Positions 1 to 8,981 of a stretch of 64,000 nucleotides of DNA are shown here, piece after piece (position 1 is the first letter of the stretch; every line of letters starts with the position of its first letter). A program made the position numbers and the translations under genes. The DNA comes from Pseudarthrobacter siccitolerans (GTDB lineage: Bacteria > Actinomycetota > Actinomycetes > Actinomycetales > Micrococcaceae): contig NZ_CAQI01000053.1 of the NCBI RefSeq assembly GCF_001046895.1, positions 496,001 through 560,000 on the forward strand, in the 5' to 3' direction. The notes under the pieces are model-generated. The model was not told the DNA's origin. It searched no databases and saw only the letters and a program-made list of their open reading frames with translations.

Positions 1-1
1 A

Positions 2-1591
2 GTCGTCGAACCTTCCCCGCTGGGTGAGCCGAGGGCCTCCGCCCCCACCCGCCAGCTGTGGCTGGTTCCGGGCGAGCAGGGCACCCCGGACGACTGGCAC
101 CACCACTTCGTGGACTTCCAGCGCGACCAGTCCGTGGCTGACGTACTGCGTTCCACCGGCGCCGGCATGCGGTCCGTGGAGCACATCAAGCGGTACACCT
201 CCATCAGCACCGCCAACGACCAGGGCAAGACCTCCGGCGTCAACGCGATCGGCGTCATCGCCGCCGCGCTGCGCACCGCCGGCGAAGCCTCCCGCGGCAT
301 CGGCGACATCGGCACCACCACCTACCGGGCACCCTTCACCCCGGTGGCGTTCGCGGCACTGGCCGGACGCCAGCGCGGCGAGCTGTTCGACCCCGCCCGC
401 GTCACCTCCATCCACCCGTGGCACGTCGCCAAGGGCGCCCTGTTCGAGGACGTGGGGCAGTGGAAGCGGCCCTGGTACTACCCGCAGGCCGGCGAGGACA
501 TGGACGCCGCCGTGCTCCGCGAGTGCGCCGCCGTCCGCGAATCCGTGGGCTTTATGGACGCCACCACCCTGGGCAAGATCGAAATCCGGGGCAAGGACGC
601 CGGCGAGTTCCTGAACCGGGTGTACACCAACGCGTTCAAGAAGCTCGCCCCGGGCTCCGCCCGCTACGGCGTGATGTGCACCCCCGACGGCATGATCTTC
701 GACGACGGCGTGACCCTGCGCCTCGACGAGGAAACCTACTTCATGACCACCACCACCGGCGGCGCTGCCAAGGTGCTGGACTGGCTGGAGGAATGGCTGC
801 AGACCGAGTGGCCGGAACTGGATGTGCACTGCACGTCGGTGACGGAGCAGTGGAGCACCATCGCCGTCGTCGGACCCAAATCCCGTGAGGTCCTGGCCAA
901 GGTGGCACCGGAAATGGCCGCGAACGGCGGGCTGGACGCCGAAGCTTTCCCGTTCATGACCTTCCGCGAAACCACCCTCGCCTCCGGCGTCCGCGCCCGG
1001 GTCTGCCGCATCTCCTTCTCCGGTGAACTCGCCTACGAGATCAACGTGCCGTCCTGGTATGGGCTCAACACGTGGGAAGCCGTGGCAGCCGCCGGCGCAG
1101 AGTTCAACATCACCCCCTACGGCACGGAAACCATGCACGTGCTCCGCGCCGAAAAGGGCTACCCGATCGTTGGCCAGGACACGGACGGCACCGTCACCCC
1201 GCAGGATGCAGGGATGGAATGGATTGTCTCCAAGGCCAAGGACTTCATCGGCAAGCGGTCTTACGCCCGTGTTGACGGTCAGCGTGAGGACCGCAAGCAC
1301 CTGGTGAGCGTCCTGCCGGTGGACGGCGGCTTCAGGCTCCCCGAAGGCACCCAGCTCGTGGAGAAGGGCCGTTCCACCAACCCCGCCTACGGGCCGGTTC
1401 CGATGGAAGGCTTCGTCACCTCCAGCTACCACAGCGCAGCACTGGGCAGGTCATTCGGCCTGGCCCTGATCAAGAACGGCCGCAACCGGATCGGCGAAAC
1501 CCTCGTGGCAGCCGCCGGCGACCAGCTGGTGGACGTTGTTGTCGCAGAAACCGTACTTTTTGACCCCGAAGGAGCCCGCAAAGATGGCTGA
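2..1591 (+). CDS. soxA: Sarcosine oxidase alpha subunit, C-terminal part (5' truncated by window)
   Basis: This is the C-terminal ~529 residues of the large subunit of heterotetrameric sarcosine oxidase, which demethylates sarcosine to glycine and passes the one-carbon unit to tetrahydrofolate. The frame is open from the first bases, so the N-terminal NAD/FAD-binding half (family length about 970 residues) lies outside the window. What is visible is the GcvT-like aminomethyltransferase fold from about nt 420 ([20 protein letters not shown] region) to the end. The stop overlaps the soxG start by 8 bases, indicating translational coupling. The downstream soxG-sdaA-purU order matches the known actinobacterial sarcosine/glycine-betaine demethylation operon; soxB, soxD and glyA would be expected to the left. 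Confidence 0.95.
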   Translation, partial: VVEPSPLGEPRASAPTRQLWLVPGEQGTPDDWHHHFVDFQRDQSVADVLRSTGAGMRSVEHIKRYTSISTANDQGKTSGVNAIGVIAAALRTAGEASRGIGDIGTTTYRAPFTPVAFAALAGRQRGELFDPARVTSIHPWHVAKGALFEDVGQWKRPWYYPQAGEDMDAAVLRECAAVRESVGFMDATTLGKIEIRGKDAGEFLNRVYTNAFKKLAPGSARYGVMCTPDGMIFDDGVTLRLDEETYFMTTTTGGAAKVLDWLEEWLQTEWPELDVHCTSVTEQWSTIAVVGPKSREVLAKVAPEMAANGGLDAEAFPFMTFRETTLASGVRARVCRISFSGELAYEINVPSWYGLNTWEAVAAAGAEFNITPYGTETMHVLRAEKGYPIVGQDTDGTVTPQDAGMEWIVSKAKDFIGKRSYARVDGQREDRKHLVSVLPVDGGFRLPEGTQLVEKGRSTNPAYGPVPMEGFVTSSYHSAALGRSFGLALIKNGRNRIGETLVAAAGDQLVDVVVAETVLFDPEGARKDG

Positions 1592-2222
1592 AACAGCAGC
1601 ACCCGCAAACTCCGCCCAGAAGAACCTCTCCCTGCGCGTCAGCCCGGCCGCCCCGCTCGGCGAAGCTTTTGAGTCCGGCTCCGTCCAGGGCGTGGTGGAA
1701 CTGCGCGAGGTCTCCTTCCTGACCATGGTGGGCCTCCGGGTTGACCGGAACAGCCACGCCGGACAGCGCATAGCCGCCGTCACCGGCGGACTGCCCGCAG
1801 CGTGCGGCAGCGTCAGCGGCACCGGCGATACCTCCGTCCTGTGGCTCGGGCCCGAAGAATTCCTGGTGGTGGCACCGACGGAAGCCCACGAGTCCCTCGG
1901 CGGCGACCTGATCCAGGCGCTGCGCGAAGCCCTGGCCGACGGCGCAGGCCAGGTGGTGGATCTCTCCGCCAACCGCACCACCTTCGAACTCACCGGACCG
2001 CGGGCCCGTGCAGTCCTGGAGAAGGGCTGCTCCCTGGACCTGCACCCCCGCGTCCTGTCGGCCGGAACGGCGCTGTCCACCGAAATCGGCAACATCCCCG
2101 TGGTGCTGTGGAAGACCGGCGGGGAGTCCTTCCGGATCTTCCCCCGCGCCTCGTTCGCCGATTTCCTGGGCCGCTGGCTCCTGGACGCAATGCGGGAGTA
2201 CGCCTCCCCCGAGGTCCCTTAA
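1584..2222 (+). CDS. soxG: Sarcosine oxidase gamma subunit
   Basis: A 212-residue protein that forms the small gamma subunit of heterotetrameric sarcosine oxidase, a GcvT-like fold that helps hold the tetramer together and line the folate chamber. The ATG at 1584 follows a GAAGGAG Shine-Dalgarno (1568-1574) and overlaps the end of soxA by 8 bases; a longer in-frame extension to 1536 exists but would lie inside soxA and lacks the SD. The sequence has the family features of a hydrophobic core around [11 protein letters not shown] and the terminal [16 protein letters not shown] segment. The stop is immediately followed, without spacer, by the sdaA start, so the four genes here are almost certainly one transcript. 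Confidence 0.93.
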   Translation: MAETAAPANSAQKNLSLRVSPAAPLGEAFESGSVQGVVELREVSFLTMVGLRVDRNSHAGQRIAAVTGGLPAACGSVSGTGDTSVLWLGPEEFLVVAPTEAHESLGGDLIQALREALADGAGQVVDLSANRTTFELTGPRARAVLEKGCSLDLHPRVLSAGTALSTEIGNIPVVLWKTGGESFRIFPRASFADFLGRWLLDAMREYASPEVP

Positions 2223-3596
2223 ATGGCGCTCAGCGTCCTGGACCTGTTCTCCGTTGGCATCGGGCCCTCGTCGTCACACACGGTGGGCCCGATGCGGGCA
2301 GCGAAGCTGTTCGCCGACGGGCTCAAGGGCGAAGGACACCTGAGCTCCACCACGCGGGTCCAGGCCGAGCTGTTCGGCTCGCTCGGTGCCACCGGGCGGG
2401 GCCACGGCTCGGACAAGGCCGTGGTCCTCGGTTTCAAGGGCCTGGACCCCGAAACCGTGGACACCACCACCGCCGATGACCAGGTGGCTGCCGCCGCGCT
2501 CGACGCCGAACTGTGGATCGGCGGCGACCACCGGGTGGACTTCAACTGGGACGAGGACGTGGTGCTGCACCGCCGCAAGTCCCTCCCGGCCCATCCGAAC
2601 GGGATGACCTTCCGGGCGCTGGACCACTCGGGAGCCGTGCTCACCGAACGGAGCTTCTATTCGATTGGGGGCGGCTTCGTGGTGGACGGCGATGCCGACG
2701 CCGGCGACCGGATCGTGGAAGACTCCACCGTCCTCCCCTACCCCTTCAGCACCGCCGACGAACTGTTGGAGATCTGCCGCCGTGAGGGCATGTCCATCTC
2801 GGACGTGATGCTGGCCAACGAGCTGGTGTGGCGGACCGAGGCGGAGCTGCGGGAAAAACTGCTGAAGCTGTGGGCCGTGATGCGCGAATGCGTGGACAAC
2901 GGCTGCACTGCGGAAGGAATCCTTCCGGGCGGGCTCAACGTCCGCCGCCGTGCGCCGTCGTTATTCCAGACCCTGACGGCGGACACCGGGGTGACCGACC
3001 CGCTGCGGGCCATGGAATGGGTGAACCTGTTCGCGCTGGCCGTGAACGAGGAGAACGCGGCCGGCGGGCGGATCGTCACCGCGCCCACCAACGGCGCGGC
3101 GGGCATCGTCCCGGCGGTGTTGCATTACTACGTGAAGTTCGTCCCCGGCGCCAACGACGACGGCGTGGTCCGGTTCCTGCTGGCAGCGGCCGCCGTCGGA
3201 ATCCTGTTCAAGATCAACGCCTCCATTTCCGGTGCCGAGGTGGGCTGCCAGGGTGAAGTGGGCTCCGCCTGCTCCATGGCCGCCGCCGGGCTCTGCGAAG
3301 TCCTGGGCGGGACGCCCGCGCAGGTGGAAAACGCCGCCGAAGTGGGCATTGAACACAACCTGGGCCTGACGTGCGATCCGGTGGGCGGGCTGGTGCAGAT
3401 CCCCTGCATCGAGCGCAACGCCATCGCCAGCGTGAAAGCCATCAACGCTGCCCGCCTTGCCCTGCACGGCGACGGCAGCCACAAGGTGTCCCTCGACAAA
3501 GCCATCAAAACGATGCGCGAAACAGGAGCCGACATGAAAACCAAGTACAAGGAAACCTCCCGCGGAGGCCTTGCCGTCAACGTAATCGAGTGCTGA
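2223..3596 (+). CDS. sdaA: L-serine ammonia-lyase, iron-sulfur dependent, single chain
   Basis: A 457-residue one-chain L-serine dehydratase converting serine to pyruvate and ammonia. The N-terminal beta domain starts with [20 protein letters not shown], the family hallmark, and the C-terminal alpha domain carries the [4Fe-4S]-ligand cysteines in [21 protein letters not shown] and QIPCIERN. In this operon it disposes of the serine made by GlyA from glycine plus the methylene-THF released by sarcosine oxidase, so that sarcosine carbon reaches pyruvate. The ATG directly abuts the soxG stop. Nothing looks truncated; full length agrees with E. coli SdaA. Confidence 0.96.
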   Translation: MALSVLDLFSVGIGPSSSHTVGPMRAAKLFADGLKGEGHLSSTTRVQAELFGSLGATGRGHGSDKAVVLGFKGLDPETVDTTTADDQVAAAALDAELWIGGDHRVDFNWDEDVVLHRRKSLPAHPNGMTFRALDHSGAVLTERSFYSIGGGFVVDGDADAGDRIVEDSTVLPYPFSTADELLEICRREGMSISDVMLANELVWRTEAELREKLLKLWAVMRECVDNGCTAEGILPGGLNVRRRAPSLFQTLTADTGVTDPLRAMEWVNLFALAVNEENAAGGRIVTAPTNGAAGIVPAVLHYYVKFVPGANDDGVVRFLLAAAAVGILFKINASISGAEVGCQGEVGSACSMAAAGLCEVLGGTPAQVENAAEVGIEHNLGLTCDPVGGLVQIPCIERNAIASVKAINAARLALHGDGSHKVSLDKAIKTMRETGADMKTKYKETSRGGLAVNVIEC

Positions 3597-3599
3597 GCC

Positions 3600-4496
3600 A
3601 TGACTGCAATTGAGACTGAAACCGTCCCTGCCGCTGCCCCCACCATGGTGGAGCACGTCCTGACCCTGGACTGCAGCGAGTCCCCGGGCATCGTCCACGC
3701 CGTGTCCGGGTTCCTGCTGGAGCACGGCTGCGACATTATCGACAACCAGCAGTTCGGCGAGCGCTCCGAGGGGCATTTCTTTATGCGGGTGCATTTTGCA
3801 TCCGACGGCGATGCCTCCACCGCGGACACGCTGCGGGCCGCTTTTGGTCCTGTCGCCGACCGGTTCGGGATGCGCTGGAGGCTGGAGCCGCACGGCTCCA
3901 AGCGCCGCGTGCTGATCATGGTGTCCAAGTTCGGGCACTGCCTCAACGACCTGCTCTTCCGGGCACGGATTGGCGAGCTGCCGGTGGATGTGGTGGCCGT
4001 GGTCTCCAACCATACGGACCACCAGGCGCTGGTGGAATGGCACGGGATCCCGTTCTTCCACGTGCCCGTCACCGCCTCCACCAAGCCTTCGGCCGAGGCC
4101 CGGCTGTTGGAGCTTGTGGACGAGTTCGATGTGGAACTCGTGGTCCTGGCCCGGTACATGCAGGTCCTGAGCGACAACTTGACCCGGAAGCTGGACGGGA
4201 AGGCGATCAACATCCACCACTCGTTCCTGCCCAGCTTCAAGGGTGCCAAGCCGTACCACCAGGCGTACGCGCGGGGTGTGAAGACTGTTGGCGCGACGGC
4301 ACACTACGTGAACAGTGAACTGGATGAGGGACCGATCATCTCCCAGCAGACCGTTGAAGTGGACCACACCTACGGGCCCGAGGACCTGGTGGCTGCCGGC
4401 CGAGACACCGAGTGCAAGGCCCTGTCCAATGCCGTGCGCTGGCACTGCGAGGGCCGGGTGATCCTGCAGGGCAACCGCACGGTGGTCCTCCGCTAA
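3600..4496 (+). CDS. purU: Formyltetrahydrofolate deformylase
   Basis: A 298-residue PurU that hydrolyses 10-formyl-THF to THF and formate. Residues ~18-90 form an ACT domain (HVLTLDCSESPGIVHAVSGF start) and residues ~100-298 the formyltransferase-like catalytic domain with NIHHSFLPSFKGAKPYHQAY and GATAHYVNSELDEGPI, which contain the Asn, His and Asp of the hydrolase site. It starts 3 bases after sdaA and is the last gene of the sarcosine operon; in that setting it recycles THF by venting one-carbon units as formate when demethylation floods the folate pool. Downstream lie inverted repeats at 4502-4598, whose hairpin may also end this transcript. Confidence 0.95.
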   Translation: MTAIETETVPAAAPTMVEHVLTLDCSESPGIVHAVSGFLLEHGCDIIDNQQFGERSEGHFFMRVHFASDGDASTADTLRAAFGPVADRFGMRWRLEPHGSKRRVLIMVSKFGHCLNDLLFRARIGELPVDVVAVVSNHTDHQALVEWHGIPFFHVPVTASTKPSAEARLLELVDEFDVELVVLARYMQVLSDNLTRKLDGKAINIHHSFLPSFKGAKPYHQAYARGVKTVGATAHYVNSELDEGPIISQQTVEVDHTYGPEDLVAAGRDTECKALSNAVRWHCEGRVILQGNRTVVLR

Positions 4497-4501
4497 CCCC
4501 C

Positions 4502-4598
4502 GGACGCTCTCTCACTTAACGTGGGTTTTGACCGGATGCTCTCTCACTTAACGTGGGTTTTCACGTGACGCTCTTTCACCTTGGTGAAGGAGCGTCAC
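4502..4598. repeat. Left repeat cluster flanking the DUF559 gene
   Basis: Three related units. Copies at 4502-4521 (GGACGCTCTCTCACTTAACG) and 4534-4553 (one base different) are direct repeats with a 32-base period, each followed by TGGGTTTT. The third, 4565-4598, is a self-complementary hairpin with the arm GTGACGCTCTTTCACC. Inverted copies occur at 5671-5750 on the other side of the nuclease gene, and a nested version at 13013-13119. It looks like a REP-like family or the ends of a small cassette; the hairpin could also serve as purU terminator. Confidence 0.85.
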
Positions 4599-4640
4599 GG
4601 CGTTAACGCCTCGTGCGTGGATGCACGTCGGTGCTGGCGC

Positions 4641-5600
4641 TCAATCGCTGCCAGCAAATCCTGACGCCTGGGCGTGGTCCTGCCACGCGTTCCGGAGTGC
4701 CCGTTTTATTCGCTGCACTGCCTGGTGAAAATCATCCGCAAGATCGTCCTTATCGAAAACCAGGACGGTCCATCCGGCTGATTCAAAGGCCTTATCCCGT
4801 CTCCTGTCGCTTAACATCTGTGCGTCACCGAGGTGATGCTCGCCGTCGTACTGAAGAGCAAGGCGGCGATGACGATAGCCAAGATCGGCCGACGGCGACC
4901 GCCCGTCTCCGGCGCGCAATAGCACCTGGAGTTCGGGCTCGGGTAAGCCGGCGCTGGTGATGGCCAACCGCAGCAGTGATTCAGGAGCCGAGTCTGCGCC
5001 CACACGCATCAGATCCAATGCTTCGCGGGCACGGACGATGCCTTGGAGATTCGGGTGATGGCTGACGAGCACGCGCAGTCCCGCCAAGGTGTCATAAGGC
5101 TGCGTCCTTCCCTCGAAATCCACCCGCGGGACTCGGATCAGTTCATCCCCCATGCTCACCAGGTCATCGAGTGGCAGGACGCGCGCCAGATCGAGCCAGG
5201 TGCGTGACCTCGTGCTCAGGCGGATGCCGTCGACCAGCTCGATCTCGTCTTCACGAGCCACGACGGTGTGCCCGAATATGCCCTTTCGGCGGACCGACGG
5301 CAGGGCGCGCGGCTTGCTGAGGTGGAGCTCTGTGGAATCTGCCAGCCAAGGTGGCAGCACCTGACGCCGTAGCCGGGCCGCAGTCACGTGTGAGATCCAG
5401 GCACCGGGCGACGCAGCGGACAACGCCCTGGCGGCGCCTTCCAGGTCGAAGTCCCAGTCCGCCGGGCGGTAGAGACCCCGGCCCACGTTGACTACATCCT
5501 TGCGCCGAAGCCTGTCCAGCGTGACGCCGGAAGCCCTGGCCGAGCCGAAGGTGAAAGGAGCCTCAGCCAACGGCGGGGGCAAAAAACTTTGCTTTCGCAT
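4641..5600 (-). CDS. AbiEi-like HTH plus DUF559 (Vsr-like) endonuclease-domain protein
   Basis: About 319 residues from the ATG at 5600 (a GTG at 5621 gives 7 more residues; neither has a convincing SD). The N-terminal ~60 residues (ASGVTLDRLRRKDVVNVGRG and the following GLYRPADWD) resemble the winged-helix domain of AbiEi-type antitoxins. The C-terminal ~110 residues carry a very-short-patch-repair-like nuclease core: PESLLRLA, then ADLGYRHRRLALQYDGEHH and a final VLVFDKDDL strand. Such two-domain proteins are common single genes in Actinobacteria and their function is not established. No partner toxin or methylase lies beside it. The gene is bracketed by inverted copies of one short repeat (4502-4598, 5671-5750), so it may be part of a small mobile or repeat-associated cassette. 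Confidence 0.85.
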   Translation of the reverse strand: MRKQSFLPPPLAEAPFTFGSARASGVTLDRLRRKDVVNVGRGLYRPADWDFDLEGAARALSAASPGAWISHVTAARLRRQVLPPWLADSTELHLSKPRALPSVRRKGIFGHTVVAREDEIELVDGIRLSTRSRTWLDLARVLPLDDLVSMGDELIRVPRVDFEGRTQPYDTLAGLRVLVSHHPNLQGIVRAREALDLMRVGADSAPESLLRLAITSAGLPEPELQVLLRAGDGRSPSADLGYRHRRLALQYDGEHHLGDAQMLSDRRRDKAFESAGWTVLVFDKDDLADDFHQAVQRIKRALRNAWQDHAQASGFAGSD

Positions 5601-5670
5601 GCTGGCATTGTGCCTTGACACGGCAGGACGCTGCAGAAGTTATCCACAGGCCCGCCGTTGGGCTTTGGCA

Positions 5671-5750
5671 GGTGAGAGAGCGTCCGCCCGAAAGCAGCGT
5701 TAAGTGAGAGAGGGCTGGCCCGAAGGGCGCGTTAAGTGAGAGAGCGTCCG
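5671..5750. repeat. Right repeat cluster flanking the DUF559 gene
   Basis: Three units in inverted orientation to those at 4502-4553: 5671-5685 (GGTGAGAGAGCGTCC), 5698-5712 (CGTTAAGTGAGAGAG) and 5730-5749 (CGTTAAGTGAGAGAGCGTCC, the exact reverse complement of the outermost left copy). The outer copies delimit a 1249-base block. The spacers contain GCCCGAA twice. The cluster separates the nuclease promoter side from the 3' end of the PucR gene. Confidence 0.85.
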
Positions 5751-5769
5751 GGCTGGGTGGACTTCCCTG

Positions 5770-7320
5770 TTATTTCGACTCAAGGGCGGCGAGGCGGATG
5801 GCCAGGTGCAGGGCTGCCAGCCGGCCGGTGCCGCGGGGGTCGCCGCCGCACAGCGAGAAGATCCGCTGCAGCCGCTGGTGCATGGACTGGCGCTCCACAT
5901 GGAGCTCCCGCGCCGCCTGCGCCGTGTTGCACCCCGAGTCCAGCCAAACCCGCAGCGTCTCCACCAGCTGGGAGTGCCGCTCGGCGTCGTGGGCAAGAAC
6001 GGCGGCCAGCTGCTGGCTGACGAAGTCACGGCGCCGGGCCTCATCCATGGCCTGGACCGCCAGCCGTTCCACGGCGAATGCCTGAGCGTCCAGCACCTGC
6101 CCGGGTGTACTTGCCGGGGACCTGGACCGGCCGACGTCGGCAGCAAGTTCCAGCGTCAGCCGCGCCTCGGCGAGCGACCAGGGTGCGGCGGCAATCCCTG
6201 ATGCCACCGGACCTACTGCACTGACGGTCCCCTCCGGCACTTCGAGTGAGTGCAGGCCGTCAAGAATCTTTTGCCGTTCGTCCTGCACGTTCCCGGAGCG
6301 GAGCACACCGAGCGCCAGCAGTTCCGCGTTGTCCGCATAGCTGGCGCCGTGCTGCCCGCCCGGATCCAAAAGGTGCTCCACATTCCGCCGGAGCTGTTTG
6401 GAAGCCGGAGAGCGCACAACTACGGCCACCACCTGGGCAGAGACTGGAATGCCGGCCGCCGGAGCAAGCTCCTGCAGCCGCCAGTTCTGCTTGCCGGAAT
6501 CAATGGCCCGAATCAAGGCCGCCCCTGCCATTTCCTTCAAGCCGGGCGGCATCCGCTGCAGCAGTGCCAGGGCGAGAATGTCCACGGACCTGTTCCCGGC
6601 TATCCTCGCCAGGTTCACATCGGCGTCGCCGCGGACATACAGCGTCAACCGGGCAGACGGGATCCCGCGCACAGGAACCTCGATGTGGATGGTCTTCCCG
6701 GCCTCCCCCGCGTCCTCCCCGACGACGGGAGGTTCCGAATCATCCACGTGCCCGTTCGGCTCGGCACTCGCCAGCGTCACTCCGGCGGTGGAAGTCAGCA
6801 CCACCTCAGAACCCGTAGCTGCTGCCAGGACCGCCAGGATCCGGTCAAGGCCGCTTCCGTGGGCAAGCTCCACCGCCATGGCGTGGCTGGCCTGGTCCGC
6901 CTGCTGCAGCTGCGCGGCGGACTGGCTGACCAGCTGTGAGTTGATGGCCTCCATCACCGCCACAAAAGGCACCACGCGGCGCAGCTCAATCAGCGGAAGG
7001 CCCGCTTCCTCGGCTGCCGCAATCATCGAGGAAGGAATAGAGGGCAGCACGCTTCCGGTCTCGACGGCGAGCGCCGCCACTCCGCGCTCGGCAAGGTCCC
7101 AAATGTAGCCCGTCCGGCGCTCATCCGAAGCCGACGCAAGGGCCTGGCCTCCCGTGAGCAGGAGTTCCCCGCCGCCGAGCAGGGACGCAATGTCCAAAAC
7201 CTCACTCGAGTGGATCCAACGGAGCTGGGTCTGCGGGACAGCTCCAGCCGCCGCACGGACCACAGGATCGGCGGCAACAACGGTGGAATGCCGAAGCACA
7301 TCTTCCAATCGGACTGGCAT
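5770..7320 (-). CDS. PucR family transcriptional regulator
   Basis: A 516-residue cytosolic regulator. The N-terminal ~125 residues are a PucR (purine-catabolism regulator) sensor domain (MPVRLEDVLRHSTVVAADPV, then WIHSSEVLDIASLLGGGELL), the middle is a variable region, and the C-terminal ~60 residues are the PucR HTH_30 DNA-binding domain (LRVWLDSGCNTAQAARELHV and the following RQSMHQRLQRI helix). The ATG at 7320 has CGGAG upstream. It is divergent from the NCS1 permease gene at 7430 with a 109-base shared promoter region, so it most likely controls the permease and the hydrolase behind it. PucR members usually respond to purine- or amide-type nitrogen compounds; the effector here is unknown. 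Confidence 0.93.
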   Translation of the reverse strand: MPVRLEDVLRHSTVVAADPVVRAAAGAVPQTQLRWIHSSEVLDIASLLGGGELLLTGGQALASASDERRTGYIWDLAERGVAALAVETGSVLPSIPSSMIAAAEEAGLPLIELRRVVPFVAVMEAINSQLVSQSAAQLQQADQASHAMAVELAHGSGLDRILAVLAAATGSEVVLTSTAGVTLASAEPNGHVDDSEPPVVGEDAGEAGKTIHIEVPVRGIPSARLTLYVRGDADVNLARIAGNRSVDILALALLQRMPPGLKEMAGAALIRAIDSGKQNWRLQELAPAAGIPVSAQVVAVVVRSPASKQLRRNVEHLLDPGGQHGASYADNAELLALGVLRSGNVQDERQKILDGLHSLEVPEGTVSAVGPVASGIAAAPWSLAEARLTLELAADVGRSRSPASTPGQVLDAQAFAVERLAVQAMDEARRRDFVSQQLAAVLAHDAERHSQLVETLRVWLDSGCNTAQAARELHVERQSMHQRLQRIFSLCGGDPRGTGRLAALHLAIRLAALESK

Positions 7321-7429
7321 GACACTCCGTCATATAGAAGGGGAAAGCTCAAGACACATTGTAGATGGTGGATGTGGTCCCTGACACATAATCTTGAAGA
7401 ATCCCCATCCCCTCAACGAAGAGGCTTCG

Positions 7430-8947
7430 ATGCAACAACAATCCACAAGCCCAGGAATCGAGCAGTCCTCCCACGTGGAAGACGTCGAAGCCTGGCTCCA
7501 GCCCATCCCCGAGTCCCAGCGCACCCACAAGGTTTCAGGCCAGTTCTGGATCTGGGCCGGCGCCAACTTGGCTCCCATCAACTGGGTTCTGGGCGCCCTC
7601 GGAATCCACTTGGGGCTGGGTTTCGCGGACACCGTGACGGTCCTGGTCCTGGGAAACCTGATCGGCATGCTGCTCTTCGGCTGCTTCGTGCTGCTCGGCC
7701 AGAAGACCGGCGCCACCGGGATGGTGCTCGCCCGGGCCGCCTTCGGCCGGCGGGGCAACTATCTTCCCGCAGCCATCCAGGCGCTCCTGGTGATCGGCTG
7801 GTGCGCGGTCAACACCTGGATCATCCTGGACCTGGTCATGGCACTGTTCGGCACACTCGGCTGGGTTGATCCCACGGCCCACAACTACGCCTGGAAGATC
7901 GGTGTGGCCACGGCCATCATGGCAGCGCAGGTGGCCATCGCCTGGTTCGGCTACAAAGCCATCGCCGCCTTCGAAAAGTGGACGGTCCCGCCCACCATCA
8001 TCATCCTCGCCGTGATGTCCGCCGTGGCCTGGTTCGGCATGAAGATCGACTGGGGCTACGCCGGCCCCGCAGGCAACATCCTTGAAGGGTCCGAGCGGAT
8101 CGCCGCCATGAGTGCCGTGATGACTGCCATCGGCATCGGCTGGGGCATCACCTGGTTCACCTACGCCGCCGACTACTCCCGGTTCGTCAGCACCGAAGTC
8201 CCTAAGAAGAAGGTGTACCTGGCCTCCGTCCTGGGCCAGTTCATCCCCGTCGTCTGGCTCGGAGTGCTCGGCGCAAGCCTGGCCACCAACAGCGGCGAAA
8301 TCGATCCCGGCAAGCTCATCGTCCAGAACTTCGGCGTCCTCGCCCTGCCGGTTCTCCTGATGGTGCTCCACGGCCCCATCGCCACCAACATCCTGAACAT
8401 CTACACCTTCTCGGTGGCCACGCAGGCACTGGACATCACCATCAGCCGCCGCAAGCTCAACCTGTTCGTCGGCGTCTTCTCGCTCGCCGCCGTCGTCTTC
8501 TTTATCTTCCAGGAGGACTTCGCCGCAGTCCTGGACGCCTGGCTCATCGGTCTGGTGGCCTGGGTGGCCGCCTGGGGCGGCGTGATGCTGGTGCACTACT
8601 TCTGGATCGACAAGCGCTGGCCCGGCAATCCGGAAAGGCTGTTCGACGGCGTCGGCACGCGCAGGCTCCCCGGCATCAACTGGGCGGGGGTCACCTCCCT
8701 CCTGGTGGGCATCTTCGCCACCTGGCTGTTTATGTACGGCCTCGTTCCCGCCATGCAGGGCCCCATCGCCGTGGCCTTGGGCGGCTGGGACCTGTCCTGG
8801 CTCGCCGGCGGCCTCGCCAGTGCCACCAGCTACGCCATCCTGGGCCCGAAGATGCACCGGAAATTCATCGACGCCCCTGCCCCTGCAACCCAGGTTTCCG
8901 CCGAACTGACCGGAGCCTCCGCTCCCGGTACGCCGGCAGCGCTCTGA
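7430..8947 (+). CDS. NCS1 family nucleobase/allantoin-type permease
   Basis: A 505-residue, roughly 12-helix membrane permease of the NCS1 (nucleobase:cation symporter-1) family, CodB-like branch. Early helices contain the GANLAPINWVLGALG and GLGFADTVTVLVLGNLIG segments, and the GITWFTYAADYSRFV stretch in the middle is typical of cytosine/purine permeases. The ATG at 7430 is chosen because GAAGAGG lies 5 bases upstream; a TTG 36 bases earlier is unlikely. It is followed after 34 bases by the imidase-like hydrolase and divergently flanked by PucR. The substrate is probably a cyclic nitrogen compound (pyrimidine, hydantoin, allantoin or imide), not decidable from sequence. Confidence 0.92.
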   Translation: MQQQSTSPGIEQSSHVEDVEAWLQPIPESQRTHKVSGQFWIWAGANLAPINWVLGALGIHLGLGFADTVTVLVLGNLIGMLLFGCFVLLGQKTGATGMVLARAAFGRRGNYLPAAIQALLVIGWCAVNTWIILDLVMALFGTLGWVDPTAHNYAWKIGVATAIMAAQVAIAWFGYKAIAAFEKWTVPPTIIILAVMSAVAWFGMKIDWGYAGPAGNILEGSERIAAMSAVMTAIGIGWGITWFTYAADYSRFVSTEVPKKKVYLASVLGQFIPVVWLGVLGASLATNSGEIDPGKLIVQNFGVLALPVLLMVLHGPIATNILNIYTFSVATQALDITISRRKLNLFVGVFSLAAVVFFIFQEDFAAVLDAWLIGLVAWVAAWGGVMLVHYFWIDKRWPGNPERLFDGVGTRRLPGINWAGVTSLLVGIFATWLFMYGLVPAMQGPIAVALGGWDLSWLAGGLASATSYAILGPKMHRKFIDAPAPATQVSAELTGASAPGTPAAL

Positions 8948-8981
8948 CCTTCCCGCCCGCACCCGTAACGCTAGGACCACC

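Noticed and set aside
2961-4445. A 494-codon minus-strand frame opposite sdaA and purU
   Set aside because: It spans two well-supported genes and their junction and has no family signal.
4502-4598. CRISPR array
   Set aside because: Only two direct units with short, mostly repeated spacers, inverted copies nearby, and no cas genes.
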